A DNA stretch of 64,000 nt from Chlamydiota bacterium (GTDB lineage: Bacteria; Chlamydiota; Chlamydiia; Chlamydiales; Rhabdochlamydiaceae), in contig JABDCQ010000005.1 in NCBI GenBank assembly GCA_013288075.1, positions 1-64,000 on the forward strand, read 5' to 3'. A program made the translations under genes and the position numbers. This document shows positions 40,232 through 51,064 of this stretch, in pieces. Below the pieces are notes generated by a model. It did no database searches. It saw only the letters and a list, made by a program, of their open reading frames with translations, and was not told the DNA's origin. Position 1 is the stretch's first letter. Each line of letters begins with the position of its first letter.

Positions 40232-40671
40232 GAAAATCTAAAGCTTTGTTGCCTTAAACTTTCATATAACACTATTGCCGCAGTATTTGCAAGGTTTAGA
40301 CATCTTGAGCCTTCTTTCATAGGGAGAGTATAGAAAAGATGGGGGTAGCGCTCTTTAAAAATACCGGGGAGACCGCTTGTTTCGGAGCCAAAAATTAAAA
40401 AGTCTTCAGAAGTATAAGAGATTTCTGTGTAACTTTTTGTCGCATGACTTGAAAAGAAGTAGAAAGGGTGCGTTTGCTCTTCAAGAAACTCTTCGAGATT
40501 ATCTAAAAAGGTGACATTGACACCTTCCCAATAATCAAGCCCCGCTCTTTTTAGCATTCTACTAGAGGTGCTAAACCCTAGGGGCTTGACAAGGAAAAGA
40601 TTTGATCCTGTAACACTACAGGTTCGCACAATATTCCCCGCATTCTGGGGAATTTGCGGCTCAAATAACAC
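40228..40671 (-). CDS. trmL: tRNA 2'-O-methyltransferase (TrmL/SpoU family)
   Basis: MLFEPQIPQNAGNIVRTCSVTGSNLFLVKPLGF; LIFGSETSGLP; CLNLANTAAIVLYE; CT540-like position. Confidence 0.93.
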   Translation of the reverse strand: MLFEPQIPQNAGNIVRTCSVTGSNLFLVKPLGFSTSSRMLKRAGLDYWEGVNVTFLDNLEEFLEEQTHPFYFFSSHATKSYTEISYTSEDFLIFGSETSGLPGIFKERYPHLFYTLPMKEGSRCLNLANTAAIVLYESLRQQSFRFS

Positions 40672-40675
40672 AATA

Positions 40676-41476
40676 TTAACGGATAACCTCTGAAGGTGTT
40701 GCAGGTGTGGCTATTTCCGCTTCTTGTTTTACTTGGGCTTTTGGAGCATTAGTAGAGATCACTTCTTCTTTTGCTTCTGCATTATTGGCCTTAACACATT
40801 CGATTTCAAATGTTAGAAGACTGTTTGGAGGAAGGTATCCTTGAGTTCCATAGCCAAGATCAGGGTGAATAAACACTGTGCGTTTTTCCCCTTCTTTCAT
40901 GCCGATGAGGGCTTTGCTAAGACCTGGAATTGTTTCGTCTAAAGAAATCATTTCGTCTTCTTTTGAAGCTCCAAAAACTGTGCCGTCAAGGTATGAGCCT
41001 TTGTAGCGGATAAGAGGAGAGAAATGGGGTTCAATAGAAGATCCATCGCCAGCTACTTCAACTTTATACTGAAGCTTGTTCTCTTCTATAGAAACAACGT
41101 CTTTTTCTTTAGAATTTTTTGAGAGGAATTCTTCTGCTTTTACAAGGTTTTCTGATGCTTTGGCTTTAAAAGCTTTTTCTTGAGCTGCAGTAATAGCTTG
41201 GATGCATTCTGCTTCTGTCATCGGGGCTGTTTTCCCTTCTGTGCAATCACGAATTCCTTTAAGAACTTGAGCGACATCAAATTGGAAGCCGAGGTTTTCA
41301 ATGTTTTTGCCAATAAGGTGGCCAAAAGACTCAGAAACTTTAGCAATATCAACTTCTTTTACTTCTTCTTTTGCTACTTTTTCGTTAGCTTCATTAGGAT
41401 TGTCTGCTAAAAGATTTGTTCCAATCAAAGCTAAGACTAGCGACACTGAAAGAGCGGATAAATAAATTTTTTTCAT
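40676..41476 (-). CDS. mip: Mip-like FKBP-type peptidyl-prolyl isomerase
   Basis: Signal peptide; N-terminal FKBP_N helices; IRYKGSYLDGTVFGASKEDEM...GMKEGEKRTVFIHPDLGYGTQGYLPPNSLLTFEIECV. Confidence 0.93.
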   Translation of the reverse strand: MKKIYLSALSVSLVLALIGTNLLADNPNEANEKVAKEEVKEVDIAKVSESFGHLIGKNIENLGFQFDVAQVLKGIRDCTEGKTAPMTEAECIQAITAAQEKAFKAKASENLVKAEEFLSKNSKEKDVVSIEENKLQYKVEVAGDGSSIEPHFSPLIRYKGSYLDGTVFGASKEDEMISLDETIPGLSKALIGMKEGEKRTVFIHPDLGYGTQGYLPPNSLLTFEIECVKANNAEAKEEVISTNAPKAQVKQEAEIATPATPSEVIR

Positions 41477-41522
41477 AATGGTTCTCCTTAATTAACGTGT
41501 TTAAATCTATCTTCTTTTTTCA

Positions 41523-43307
41523 TTATATCCAAGTGATTTCTGTAGGTTCTGCCTTGATTTCAAGCTCTTTTAGTTGCTCTATAGCAACTCTTGAGGGAGC
41601 TTGCATCATTAAGTCACTTGCTTTTTGAGTTTTAGGGAAGGCTATTACATCTCGTATATTTTCTGTTTTAGTAAGAAGCATAATAAGGCGGTCAAGTCCA
41701 AGCGCTATTCCTAAATGAGGGGGCGTTCCATATTTTAAAGCCTCTACAAAGAACCCAAACTTTTCTTTAATTTGCTCTGGGGAGAGATTTAAAGTCTGGA
41801 AAATTTTTTCTTGTAAATCGCCGCTATGAATCCTCTGAGAGCCCCCTCCAAGTTCATATCCATTTAATACAAGGTCATAAGCCTCTGCTCGCATAGAAAG
41901 GGGGTCCTTATCGAGTAAATCCATATCCTCTACATGGGGGGATGTAAAAGGGTGGTGTTCACTTTCAAGTCTTTTCTCTTCGCTGTTATAACGGAACATA
42001 GGGAATTCGGTGACCCAAAGGAATTTAAGATCATCTGGAGAAATGAGATTTCTTTGTTTTGCAATGTGTCTGCGCAAATGATCAAGGCCTTGGTTGATTC
42101 TTTCACCCGGACCAGCGCCTATAAGGATCATGTCGCCTACTTCTGCAGACATAAGATGGGTAGTGGCATCTAATTGTTCAGGTGTAAAAAACTTCATGAC
42201 ACTTGAGGTGTATCCCTCTTCTGCCTTTTTGATCCAGGCAAGTCCTTTTAGTCCAAATTGGGAAACAAACTCTGTAAGCCCATCGATGTCCTTGCGAGAA
42301 AGAGAAGCTCCTTCTTTCACACATAATCCTTTGACACAGCCCTTGGCTTTTAACGCATCTGTAAATACCGAAAAGCTGCAGTTTTGGGCAATAGAATCTA
42401 AACGTACAAGAGGCATCCCAAAACGCAAGTCAGGCCTGTCTGTGCCATAATGTTCCATGCAATCTTTGTGGGGCATATGAGGAAAATTACTTTTGATTTC
42501 GATCTCCGCGCATTCTTTAAAGACTTTTTTCACAAGGCCTTCCATAAGATCCATCACTTCTTTAGGCGTGCAGAAACTCATTTCCACATCGACTTGAGTG
42601 AATTCAGGTTGTCTATCAGATCTTAAATCTTCGTCTCTAAAGCATTGGGCGATTTGGAAATAACGATCCATCCCAGAAACCATAAGAAGCTGTTTGAAGA
42701 TTTGGGGCGATTGAGGAAGCGCATAAAAATTGCCTGGATACACACGTGAAGGTACAAGATAGTCCCGAGCTCCTTCAGGAGTTGATTTGGCAAGAATAGG
42801 CGTTTGAATTTCTAGAAATCCTTCTTTATCCATGTAGTTACGAATCACCATCATGGCTTTATGTCTTGTGACAAGTTTTTTAGCAATATCGCCTCTTCGG
42901 ATATCAAGATATCGATATTTTAGGCGAAGCTCTTCATTAACGCCTTCTTCTTCAGAAATAGAAAAAGGAGGTGTTTTAGAAGAAGAAAGAATATGGAGCT
43001 CTTTAACATGGATTTCAATGGCGCCTGTTGCCATCTTTGCATTGGCCATTCCTTGAGCCCTTGGAAAAACTTCTCCTTTAATAGAGATGACCCATTCGTG
43101 TCTAATTTTTGCTGCAGCTTCATGAATAGCGGGGATGAGTTTAGGGTCAATCACAAGTTGCGTAAGCCCAAAGCGATCTCTTAAATCTATAAAGATAAGA
43201 GAGCCTAAATCTCTTCGTTTATGTACCCAGCCGGAGAGTGTTACAGATGTTCCGATATCTTTAGTGTTTAGTGCTCCGCAAGTATGCGATCTTCTATAGT
43301 CAACCAT
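41523..43307 (-). CDS. aspS: Aspartate--tRNA ligase
   Basis: MVDYRRSHTCGALNTKDIGTSVTLSGWVHKRRDLGSLIFIDLRDR; CFRDEDLRSDRQPEFTQVDVEMSF; GIALGLDRLIMLL. Likely start 43307, overlapping the hisS stop by 8 nt. Confidence 0.95.
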   Translation of the reverse strand: MVDYRRSHTCGALNTKDIGTSVTLSGWVHKRRDLGSLIFIDLRDRFGLTQLVIDPKLIPAIHEAAAKIRHEWVISIKGEVFPRAQGMANAKMATGAIEIHVKELHILSSSKTPPFSISEEEGVNEELRLKYRYLDIRRGDIAKKLVTRHKAMMVIRNYMDKEGFLEIQTPILAKSTPEGARDYLVPSRVYPGNFYALPQSPQIFKQLLMVSGMDRYFQIAQCFRDEDLRSDRQPEFTQVDVEMSFCTPKEVMDLMEGLVKKVFKECAEIEIKSNFPHMPHKDCMEHYGTDRPDLRFGMPLVRLDSIAQNCSFSVFTDALKAKGCVKGLCVKEGASLSRKDIDGLTEFVSQFGLKGLAWIKKAEEGYTSSVMKFFTPEQLDATTHLMSAEVGDMILIGAGPGERINQGLDHLRRHIAKQRNLISPDDLKFLWVTEFPMFRYNSEEKRLESEHHPFTSPHVEDMDLLDKDPLSMRAEAYDLVLNGYELGGGSQRIHSGDLQEKIFQTLNLSPEQIKEKFGFFVEALKYGTPPHLGIALGLDRLIMLLTKTENIRDVIAFPKTQKASDLMMQAPSRVAIEQLKELEIKAEPTEITWI

Positions 43308-44590
43308 TGATTTCCTCAAAAAGGGTAAGGAGATTTTCAAGAGAGATTGTTTTGTTTTCTCTTGTTGTCATGTTTTTAAGTTCAGCTTTTTTAGTTTTTA
43401 GTTCTTCTTCCCCAATCACAAGGCAATACTCAGCATTAAGAGCCGCAGCTCTTTGGAGCCCATGCTGTATTTTTTTTCCTGTTAGGTCCATATCAGAGGC
43501 AATTTTTTCTTTGCGCAGTTTTGCAAGAAGCTCAAAACAGTACGTGGAAGCTTCTTCACCCATCCCAATTAAATAAACTTTAGGGTGAGGGGCTAAGGGA
43601 AAGGGAACATTTTGATGGACCATTGTTTGTAAAATGCGCTCAAGGCCTGCGCCAAATCCAAAAGCAGGGAGCTTGGGGCCTCCAAACGATTCAATCATTC
43701 CATCGTATCTGCCACCCCCCCCCTACGCTATTTTGCGAGCCTAGGGATGTAGAGGTGATTTCAAAAACAGTCTTATTGTAATAGTCTAATCCTCGCACAA
43801 GCTTGGGATTAATTTCATAAGCAATATTTAATTTTTCTAGTAAGCGGCACACTTTTTCAAAGTGGGTCTTACACTCCTCGTTTAAATGATCTAAAATAGA
43901 AGGGGCGTTCTCGAGAATTTTTTGATCGTTTGGATCTTTAGAATCTAAGATGCGTAAAATGTTTTTAGTAAACCTTGCTTGGCTATCTTTAGAAAGCTCT
44001 TCAAGATGGGGCTCTAGGTAGTTTTTAAGGCTTAAAAGATAAGCTTCTCTTGATTCCGTATCGCCAATATTATTAATAAGTACTTTGAGATCTTTTAACC
44101 CAAGTCTTCGGTAAACTTCGCAAAGCAAGTCAATCACTTCAACGTCTTGCTCGGGGGTTCCAATGCCTACAGCTTCTGCTCCAAATTGGTGGTGTTGTCT
44201 ATAGCGTCCGGCTTGAGGTCTTTCGTAGCGGAACATAGGACCAATATAGAATAATTTATGCACAGCTCCTGTATTATAAAGGCGGTGCTCAACAAAAGAG
44301 CGCATGACAGGGGCAGTGCCTTCAGGCCTTAGCGTCATGGAGCGCTCTGCACGATCTAAAAACGTATACATTTCTTTTGATACAATATCAGAAGATTCCC
44401 CAACGCTTCTTACGAAAAGTTCTGTTCTTTCAAAAATCGGCGTGCGAATTTCTTTAAATCCGTATTCATGGGCGGTTTGTCTTATGACCGATTCTAAGTA
44501 TTGCCAATGTGCCGATGTGCACCATTTGTCTTCTTCTTTCTGCGCTTCAGGGAGGATGTCGAACGTCCCTTTAGGAATTGTATATTGCAT
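43300..44590 (-). CDS. hisS: Histidine--tRNA ligase, reading frame interrupted at a G9/C9 homopolymer (two ORFs 43300-43698 and 43691-44647)
   Basis: MQYTIPKGTFDILP (ATG at 44590) ... NKTVFEITSTSLGSQNSVGGG / (R)YDGMIESFGGPKLPAFGFGAGLERIL. Removing one C from 43715-43723 restores SVGGGGRYDGMIESFGG. Confidence 0.93.
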
Positions 44591-44676
44591 ATTTTCCCTA
44601 TCTGTAGAAACAAGAGAATAAAACAACAAAGATAAAAAGAAAAGCAAAGAGAGAATCCCAGCCTCTTAAATTCTTG

Positions 44677-44757
44677 CGTGCCCGTGTGCGTGCCCGTGCC
44701 GGTGCCCGAAACACTAACTGGGAATCGGGCACCGGCACGGGCACGCACACGGGCACG
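44677..44757. repeat. Family B GC-rich inverted repeat, copy B2 (perfect 33-bp arms)
   Basis: cgtgcccgtgtgcgtgcccgtgccggtgcccga (44677-44709) / tcgggcaccggcacgggcacgcacacgggcacg (44725-44757). Confidence 0.95.
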
Positions 44758-44766
44758 AAGGAGGGG

Positions 44767-45447
44767 TTATTTGGTGAGTTTTTGGATGAGGTCGGAGAGG
44801 AAAGTGATCCACATACTAAGTTCGCTGAGTTTGGGGTCTTTTTGGTAGGTGTAGTGTAGCTTTTGGATGATTTCGATAAAGGGAAAGGGGAGCCAGGTAG
44901 TGCCTACTTGTTTAAAGAGGTAGGAGCCAAAAGAATGGTCTTCCTCGGGAGGATAAATAAGAATTTGTTTTATTAAAAGTTTTAGTTTAAGGGTTTCTTC
45001 AGGAAATTTCCTATTCATCGACTCATTGTTACAAATCAGGCTTAGTTTGTGCCAAACCTCAGATAAACCCTGAATAAAGTGGGGGAAGGCGCTTTGGTCT
45101 TCTTTGGAGAGAACAAGCAGCATAGATTTGAAAATCTGAAGCTGATCGATGAGGTATTGCCTATCTAGGGCGGCTATTTCTGATTTTGAGATAGAGGAAA
45201 ACGGCGTTAAAAAGAAAAATATTTTTTTAATAAAGCCTGCAAGGTGGCTTGTCATTAAAGCTATTTGATTTGAAGGGGGCTCTTCATTTTTATAGTCATT
45301 TTGTTTTTTATCCCTTTCCATCTGATGGACTCTAATCCAGTCTTTAGAAGGGTCATCCCGGTCAATAGGCGGTTTTTGAAAGCTCATTTTGCTAGTTGTT
45401 TTTTTGTAGATTGAGTCTTTCATGCCTAAAAGACGAAATTCATGCAA
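44767..45447 (-). CDS. Hypothetical protein
   Basis: 226-aa ORF filling the hisS-uhpC interval with no competing ORF of similar length; no recognised domain. Confidence 0.6.
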   Translation of the reverse strand: MHEFRLLGMKDSIYKKTTSKMSFQKPPIDRDDPSKDWIRVHQMERDKKQNDYKNEEPPSNQIALMTSHLAGFIKKIFFFLTPFSSISKSEIAALDRQYLIDQLQIFKSMLLVLSKEDQSAFPHFIQGLSEVWHKLSLICNNESMNRKFPEETLKLKLLIKQILIYPPEEDHSFGSYLFKQVGTTWLPFPFIEIIQKLHYTYQKDPKLSELSMWITFLSDLIQKLTK

Positions 45448-45609
45448 TCTTTATTTTTACTCCCGTTTTAGAACTAGCATTAAAATAGAGGTTATAAGTA
45501 GAGTTTCCTTGGTATAAAAAATTTGGAAATGAAAAACAGTTCGGCTTTTTCTGTGTTTTACTTTATAATGTAGGGTAACGTGTGCAATTTTATTTTTGAG
45601 AGGACTTAA

Positions 45610-46983
45610 GTGGGTCTATTAAATTTTCTGAAAGCTTCACCGAATGTCCCAGAAATTCAAGACGAAACCGTTGTTAAAAGTTCTTATAAGTATTGGCGCT
45701 GGCGTATTTTCATTGGAATGTATGTCGGGTACATATTTTATTACTTTACACGGAAGAGTTATAGCTGTGCTATGCCAGCTCTTATGCAAGACTTAGGTTT
45801 TGATAAGGCTGATCTTGGAATTCTTGGAAGTGTTCTCTCCATCACTTATGGCGCAAGTAAATTTTTAAGCGGAATCTTATCTGATCGCGCTAATCCCCGC
45901 TTCTTCATGGGGATTGGGCTAATCTTAACAGGTATTTTTAATATTTTCTTTGGACTCTCTTCCTCCATTTTCTTTTTTGCTATTTTCTGGGGTTTAAATG
46001 GATGGTTTCAAGGGTGGGGATGGCCTCCTTGTGCAAGGCTTCTTACGCATTGGTATTCTCAAAAAGAAAGAGGCACCTGGTGGGGTGTTTGGAATACGTC
46101 TCATAGTATTGGCGGCGCTGTAATTCCTATAATAGTCGCTCTTTGCGTGGCTTTCTGGAATTGGCGTTTTGCTCTCTATATTCCGGGTGTTTTGTGTATA
46201 GGCATAGGCTTTTTTGTTCTTTATTGCCTGCGCGATACGCCGCAATCTTTGGGCTTGCCTCCTATAGAAAAATTTAGAAACGACTATCCGGTTGCTAAGG
46301 CTGCAGAAGAAGAGTCTCCAACGACTAAAGAAATTCTTTTTAAGTATGTTTTAAATAATGGTTATATCTGGTTACTTGCTAGCTCTTACTTCTTCTTATA
46401 TGTCATTCGGACAGCTGTTAACGATTGGGGACTCCTTTATTTTGTAGAGACTAAAGGCTATTCTTTAATGACTGCTAGTACGTGTATTGGCGCTTTTGAG
46501 GTAGGCGGCTTTTTTGGAAGTTTAGTCGCAGGCTGGTCATCCGATCGGATTTTTAGAGGACGTAGAGGTCCTGTAAATGTTCTTTATAGCTTTGGAGTGA
46601 TCGTTGCCTTATTTATGCTTTGGCAATCGTCTACGAAAGGAATTTTCTGGGATCATTCTAGTATGTTTACTTTAGGCTTTTTAGTCTTTGGTCCTCAGAT
46701 GTTAATTGGGATGGTATCAGCTGAAGTAGCGCATAAAAAAGCTGCCGGTACAGCTACAGGATTTTCTGGATGCTGGGCTTATGCAGGCGCTGCAATGGCA
46801 GGCTACCCCTTAGGCCTTATTACGCAAAACTTTGGCTGGTACGGCTTTTTTGTATCTCTTGCAGCCTGTGCAATCATTGGAGCCCTCCTACTAGTCCCTC
46901 TTTGGTCCATCACAACCAACCCAAAATACCTAGGGCACCCACCTGTTGCTCCTTCTGCTTCCCCCGAAGAACCCGCTCAATAA
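45610..46983 (+). CDS. uhpC: MFS hexose-phosphate/glycerol-3-phosphate antiporter family (UhpC-like)
   Basis: YVGYIFYYFTRKSYSCAMPALMQDLGFDKADLGILGS; GWFQGWGWPPCARLLTHWYSQKERGTWWGVWNTSHSIGGAVIP; GTG start after gaggac RBS. Confidence 0.93.
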   Translation: MGLLNFLKASPNVPEIQDETVVKSSYKYWRWRIFIGMYVGYIFYYFTRKSYSCAMPALMQDLGFDKADLGILGSVLSITYGASKFLSGILSDRANPRFFMGIGLILTGIFNIFFGLSSSIFFFAIFWGLNGWFQGWGWPPCARLLTHWYSQKERGTWWGVWNTSHSIGGAVIPIIVALCVAFWNWRFALYIPGVLCIGIGFFVLYCLRDTPQSLGLPPIEKFRNDYPVAKAAEEESPTTKEILFKYVLNNGYIWLLASSYFFLYVIRTAVNDWGLLYFVETKGYSLMTASTCIGAFEVGGFFGSLVAGWSSDRIFRGRRGPVNVLYSFGVIVALFMLWQSSTKGIFWDHSSMFTLGFLVFGPQMLIGMVSAEVAHKKAAGTATGFSGCWAYAGAAMAGYPLGLITQNFGWYGFFVSLAACAIIGALLLVPLWSITTNPKYLGHPPVAPSASPEEPAQ

Positions 46984-47001
46984 AAGAAAGAAAAGAGAAG
47001 A

Positions 47002-47240
47002 GTTAACAAGATGAACAAAGGTAAGGCAGGATATACAGGATAAGGGAAATAATAATTTCTTTCTTTTCTCTGTGTTCTCTGTGAGCTCTGTGGTGAAAAA
47101 TATGCTAACCTATTAGATGCAATGTTCTGCGATAAATTTTTCACCACAGAGCTCACAGAGAACACAGAGAAAAGAAAGAAAACCCCTCTCTCTTTTTCTT
47201 CATCCTGTATATCTTGCCCTACCTTTGTTCATCTTGTTAA
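47002..47240. repeat. Nested inverted repeat, family A copy A8 (loop class 3, inverted relative to A2) within acaagatgaacaaaggtaaggcaggatatacaggat outer arms
   Basis: ttaacaagatgaacaaaggtaaggcaggatatacaggat...ttctctgtgttctctgtgagctctgtggtgaaaaa...tttttcaccacagagctcacagagaacacagagaa...catcctgtatatcttgccctacctttgttcatcttgttaa. Confidence 0.95.
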
Positions 47241-47310
47241 TTTCCTCTCTTTCTTCTTCTTTCTTTTTTTGGTTTGAGTTACGATTTATTCTTCATACTC
47301 TAGTAGTGGT

Positions 47311-50300
47311 TTGGCAATGTCCTGGATTCCTCTTCATGTGCACTCTCAGTATTCTATTTTAGATGGTACGGCTTCTGTCGCAGCTTTAGCCTCTCATGCT
47401 AAGAAAAATGGATTTTCTTCTTTAGCACTCACAGATTTAGGGAATTTGCATGGAGCTGTCGATTTTTTTAAGGCCTGTAAAGCAGAGGGTCTAAAAGCTA
47501 TTTTGGGCTGCGAGCTAATGGTAGCTCCAGGCTCTCGTTTTGAAAAAAAACGGACACCTGGAGTTCCTTACGCCTATCCGCTTATTCTCATAGCAAAAAA
47601 CAAGGTCGGGTATAGAAATCTTTGCAAGCTTAGCTCTATTGGCTATTTAGAGGGGTTTTATTACACGCCGCGTATTGATAGGGAAGTTCTTGCTCTCTAT
47701 AGCGAAGGGCTCATTTGTTTATCGGGGCCTCTTAATGCGCATATTCCCTCTTTAATTCTTCAAGGGAAAGAGGCCGAGCTTCTCTCTGAAATTGCTTGGT
47801 ATAAGGATCTTTTTAAAGAAGATTACTATTTTGAATTGCAGCGCCATGTGATGAAAGAAGAAGATATCTTTGCAGATGGGTTAAATAAAGAGGGCTGGGC
47901 CTACCAAAATTATCTCGATTGCATTGCTAATCAGGAAAAGGTCATTGCGCGGTTTAAAGAGCTTTCTTTAGAACTTGGCGTTCCATGTGTTGCTACAAAC
48001 GATACCCATTATCTTGAAAGGGAAGACTGGAGAGCGCATGAGATTCTGATGAATGTTCAATCAGGTGAGCCCTGCGAGATTTGGGAAAAAGATTCTTTTG
48101 GCAATTTAAAATCCAAAGTAAAAAATCCCAAAAGGCAAACAACTCCTTCTCATGAATTATATTTTAAGACAGAAGCCCAAATGCAAGAGCTTTTTGCAGA
48201 TGTTAAAGAGGCTGTAGCTACGGCTTTTTTAATTGCGGAAAAGTGCAACCTTGAGCTTGATTTTAAAACCAAATATTACCCCTTATATGTACCCCCTCAT
48301 CTTGAAGGGATTCCTCTTTCTAAAGAAGAGCTCACCAAAGAAGCTGCTGCCTATTTAGCACTTCTTTGTAATGAAGGATTAGAGAAAAGGTATACAGAAG
48401 ATAAGCTTGCAAAAGTGCAAGAAAAATATCCTGATAAAGACCCTTTACAAGTTGTCAAAGATAGGCTTGCCTATGAGCTTAATTTAATTACCTCTAAAGG
48501 AATGTGCGACTACCTTCTTATTGTATACGACTTTATTAATTGGGCTAAAAGGCAAGGTATTCCTATGGGGCCTGGTAGAGGTTCTGGAGCCGGATCGATT
48601 ATCCTCTATCTAATAGAAATCACAGATATTGAGCCTTTGCGTTTCAATCTGTTCTTTGAGCGTTTCATTAACCCAGAAAGACTTTCCTATCCTGATATTG
48701 ACGTGGATATTTGCATGGAAAGGCGCTCTGAGGTGATTGACTATACCGTGCGTAAATATGGTAAGGACAAAGTGGCTCAGATTATCACCTTTGGAACCAT
48801 GAAAGCTAAGATGGCCATTAAAGATGTAGGAAGAGTGTTAAGCGTTCCTCTTACCAAAGTCAATATGCTCACTAAGCTTGTTCCTGAAGATCCTACAATG
48901 ACTTTAGAAAAGGCTTTTGAACTAGATCCAGAGCTGAATCAGATGTATGAATCAGATGATGAAGTGCGCACCATTATTGATATTGCCAAAAAGCTTGAAG
49001 GATCCATTAGAAATACAGGGATTCATGCGGCAGGATTAATTATTGGTGCAGAGCCTATTATTGATCTTATTCCCATTTGTGTGGCTAAAGACTCTGATAT
49101 GGTTGTCACTCAGTATTCGATGAAGCCTGTAGAAGCTGTTGGCATGTTAAAGATTGACTTTTTGGGATTAAAAACTCTGACAGCTATTCAAAAAGCTGCA
49201 GATTCCGTAAAGCAAAACTATGGCAATGCTATTGATTGGGTAAATCTTCCTTTAGACAATAAGATGACATTCTCTTTATTGAATCAGGGAAAAACAATGG
49301 GGATTTTCCAGCTTGAATCTACTGGAATGCAAGAGCTTGCTAAGCAGCTTCATATTGATAAATTTGAAGAGATCATTGCGGTAGGCGCTCTTTATCGTCC
49401 AGGTCCTATGGAGATGATCCCTTCCTTCATTAATCGAAAGCATAAAAGAGAAGCTATTGAAAATGATCATCCTCTTATGAAGGATGTTTTGGCAGAAACC
49501 TATGGAATTATGGTGTATCAAGAGCAGGTCATGCAAATTGCAAGCCTTCTTGCAAGCTATAGTTTAGGCGAAGGGGATGTGCTTAGACGCGCCATGGGGA
49601 AAAAAGATAAAGAAGAGATGTCTAAGCAAAGAGAGAAATTCAAAAACGGTGCGCTTGAAAAAGGGATTGAACCTGAAATCTCGATGCATATTTTTGATAA
49701 AATTGAAAAGTTTGCCTCTTATGGGTTTAACAAATCGCATGCTGCAGCTTATGGGTTTTTAAGTTATGTGACAGCTTTCTTTAAGTCGAATTACCCTAAA
49801 GAGTGGATGTCTGCTTTAATGACAGTTGACCGGGAAGATATCACTAAAGTTGCTAAAGTGATTCGAGAAGCCAAGACAATGGGAATTGCTATTCTTCCTC
49901 CTGATGTGAATGAATCTGGAAAAGAGTTTGGAGCTACCCCCAAAGGCATTCGATTTGCCCTTACAGCGATTAAAGGCGTTGGCGAAGGGGTTGTGGACGC
50001 CATTATTCAAGAGCGCACTAAAAAAGGCCCTTTTGTCTCTCTTTATGATTTTTTCGAGCGATTAGATACGAAAAAAGTGGGCAAAAAAGTTGTTGAGCTC
50101 CTCATTTATGCAGGAGGCTTTGATTTTACTTTGTGGACGCGTCAAGAGCTTGTAGAGAGCGTTGATCCGATGTATGAAGCAGCTTTGCAAGAACATCAAG
50201 AAAAAGAAAAAGGAATTTTAAGTTTATTTTCTCTACTAGAAAAAGAAGATAAACGCTTTACCGCTCCTCCAAAAATTAAGCAGAAAATGCTTAAGGCCGA

Positions 50301-51054
50301 AATTTTAAAAAGAGAGAACGAGCTTTTAGGTTTTTATCTTTCCGGTCATCCTCTCGACGAAGTAAAAAGCCAGCTTCAAAAACTTTCTTGCGTTCCTTTA
50401 GGTCAGCTTATAGATCTTGAGCAGGGCGCTGTTTTTAGAGCCGCCTTTATAATAGAGACAATTGGGATAAGAGTATCTGCCAAGAGTCAAAAGAAATTTG
50501 CTATTCTTACCATTAATGATGGGGTAGAGCGTTTTGAATTACCTGTATGGCCAGAGCTTTATGAGGAGAAGCATGATTTGCTTTCAGAGAATCAGCTTCT
50601 TTATGGGGTGCTTCAGTTAGATAGGGTTGAAGGAGTGATTAAACTTCAATGCCGCTGGCTTGCGGATCTTATGAAGATTGATGAAAAAACTATCCAAGAA
50701 TGTGATTTAGCTTATGACAAAGCCAAGTTTCAGGCTAAATTAGCGCAGGACAGAGAAAAAAGAGCGGCAGGGCAGCCTCCTAAAAAACCTAAGGAAGAAG
50801 CCCCTAAAGAGGAAAAAATGAAAACACTTGTTGTTAAAATTGATATGGGAAAAGTGCGCATGAGCCACTTTTTAAAAATAAAAGAAATTTTTCGTAAATC
50901 CCCTGGTAAAACCCCTATCCATATCGAATTTTACCTCGGCGATAGTAGAAAAAACTTTATTGCTATCCCCCCCGACTGGGGAGTGGAGTGGAGCCTGAAA
51001 CTAGAGAAAGAACTAAAGGAAATCGCCTCCTTAGAAAGCGCAACCACGGAGTAA
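47311..51054 (+). CDS. dnaE: DNA polymerase III subunit alpha
   Basis: PHP: MSWIPLHVHSQYSILDGTASV; GPGRGSGAGSIILYLIEITDIEPL; FERFINPERLSYPDIDVDICMERR; FNKSHAAAYGFLSY. Confidence 0.97.
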   Translation: MAMSWIPLHVHSQYSILDGTASVAALASHAKKNGFSSLALTDLGNLHGAVDFFKACKAEGLKAILGCELMVAPGSRFEKKRTPGVPYAYPLILIAKNKVGYRNLCKLSSIGYLEGFYYTPRIDREVLALYSEGLICLSGPLNAHIPSLILQGKEAELLSEIAWYKDLFKEDYYFELQRHVMKEEDIFADGLNKEGWAYQNYLDCIANQEKVIARFKELSLELGVPCVATNDTHYLEREDWRAHEILMNVQSGEPCEIWEKDSFGNLKSKVKNPKRQTTPSHELYFKTEAQMQELFADVKEAVATAFLIAEKCNLELDFKTKYYPLYVPPHLEGIPLSKEELTKEAAAYLALLCNEGLEKRYTEDKLAKVQEKYPDKDPLQVVKDRLAYELNLITSKGMCDYLLIVYDFINWAKRQGIPMGPGRGSGAGSIILYLIEITDIEPLRFNLFFERFINPERLSYPDIDVDICMERRSEVIDYTVRKYGKDKVAQIITFGTMKAKMAIKDVGRVLSVPLTKVNMLTKLVPEDPTMTLEKAFELDPELNQMYESDDEVRTIIDIAKKLEGSIRNTGIHAAGLIIGAEPIIDLIPICVAKDSDMVVTQYSMKPVEAVGMLKIDFLGLKTLTAIQKAADSVKQNYGNAIDWVNLPLDNKMTFSLLNQGKTMGIFQLESTGMQELAKQLHIDKFEEIIAVGALYRPGPMEMIPSFINRKHKREAIENDHPLMKDVLAETYGIMVYQEQVMQIASLLASYSLGEGDVLRRAMGKKDKEEMSKQREKFKNGALEKGIEPEISMHIFDKIEKFASYGFNKSHAAAYGFLSYVTAFFKSNYPKEWMSALMTVDREDITKVAKVIREAKTMGIAILPPDVNESGKEFGATPKGIRFALTAIKGVGEGVVDAIIQERTKKGPFVSLYDFFERLDTKKVGKKVVELLIYAGGFDFTLWTRQELVESVDPMYEAALQEHQEKEKGILSLFSLLEKEDKRFTAPPKIKQKMLKAEILKRENELLGFYLSGHPLDEVKSQLQKLSCVPLGQLIDLEQGAVFRAAFIIETIGIRVSAKSQKKFAILTINDGVERFELPVWPELYEEKHDLLSENQLLYGVLQLDRVEGVIKLQCRWLADLMKIDEKTIQECDLAYDKAKFQAKLAQDREKRAAGQPPKKPKEEAPKEEKMKTLVVKIDMGKVRMSHFLKIKEIFRKSPGKTPIHIEFYLGDSRKNFIAIPPDWGVEWSLKLEKELKEIASLESATTE

Positions 51055-51064
51055 TTCTTTTATT

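Noticed and set aside
43691-44647. hisS pieces as two separate functional genes
   Set aside because: The two ORFs join exactly at a C9 homopolymer within a canonical motif, so a single frameshifted gene is a simpler explanation.
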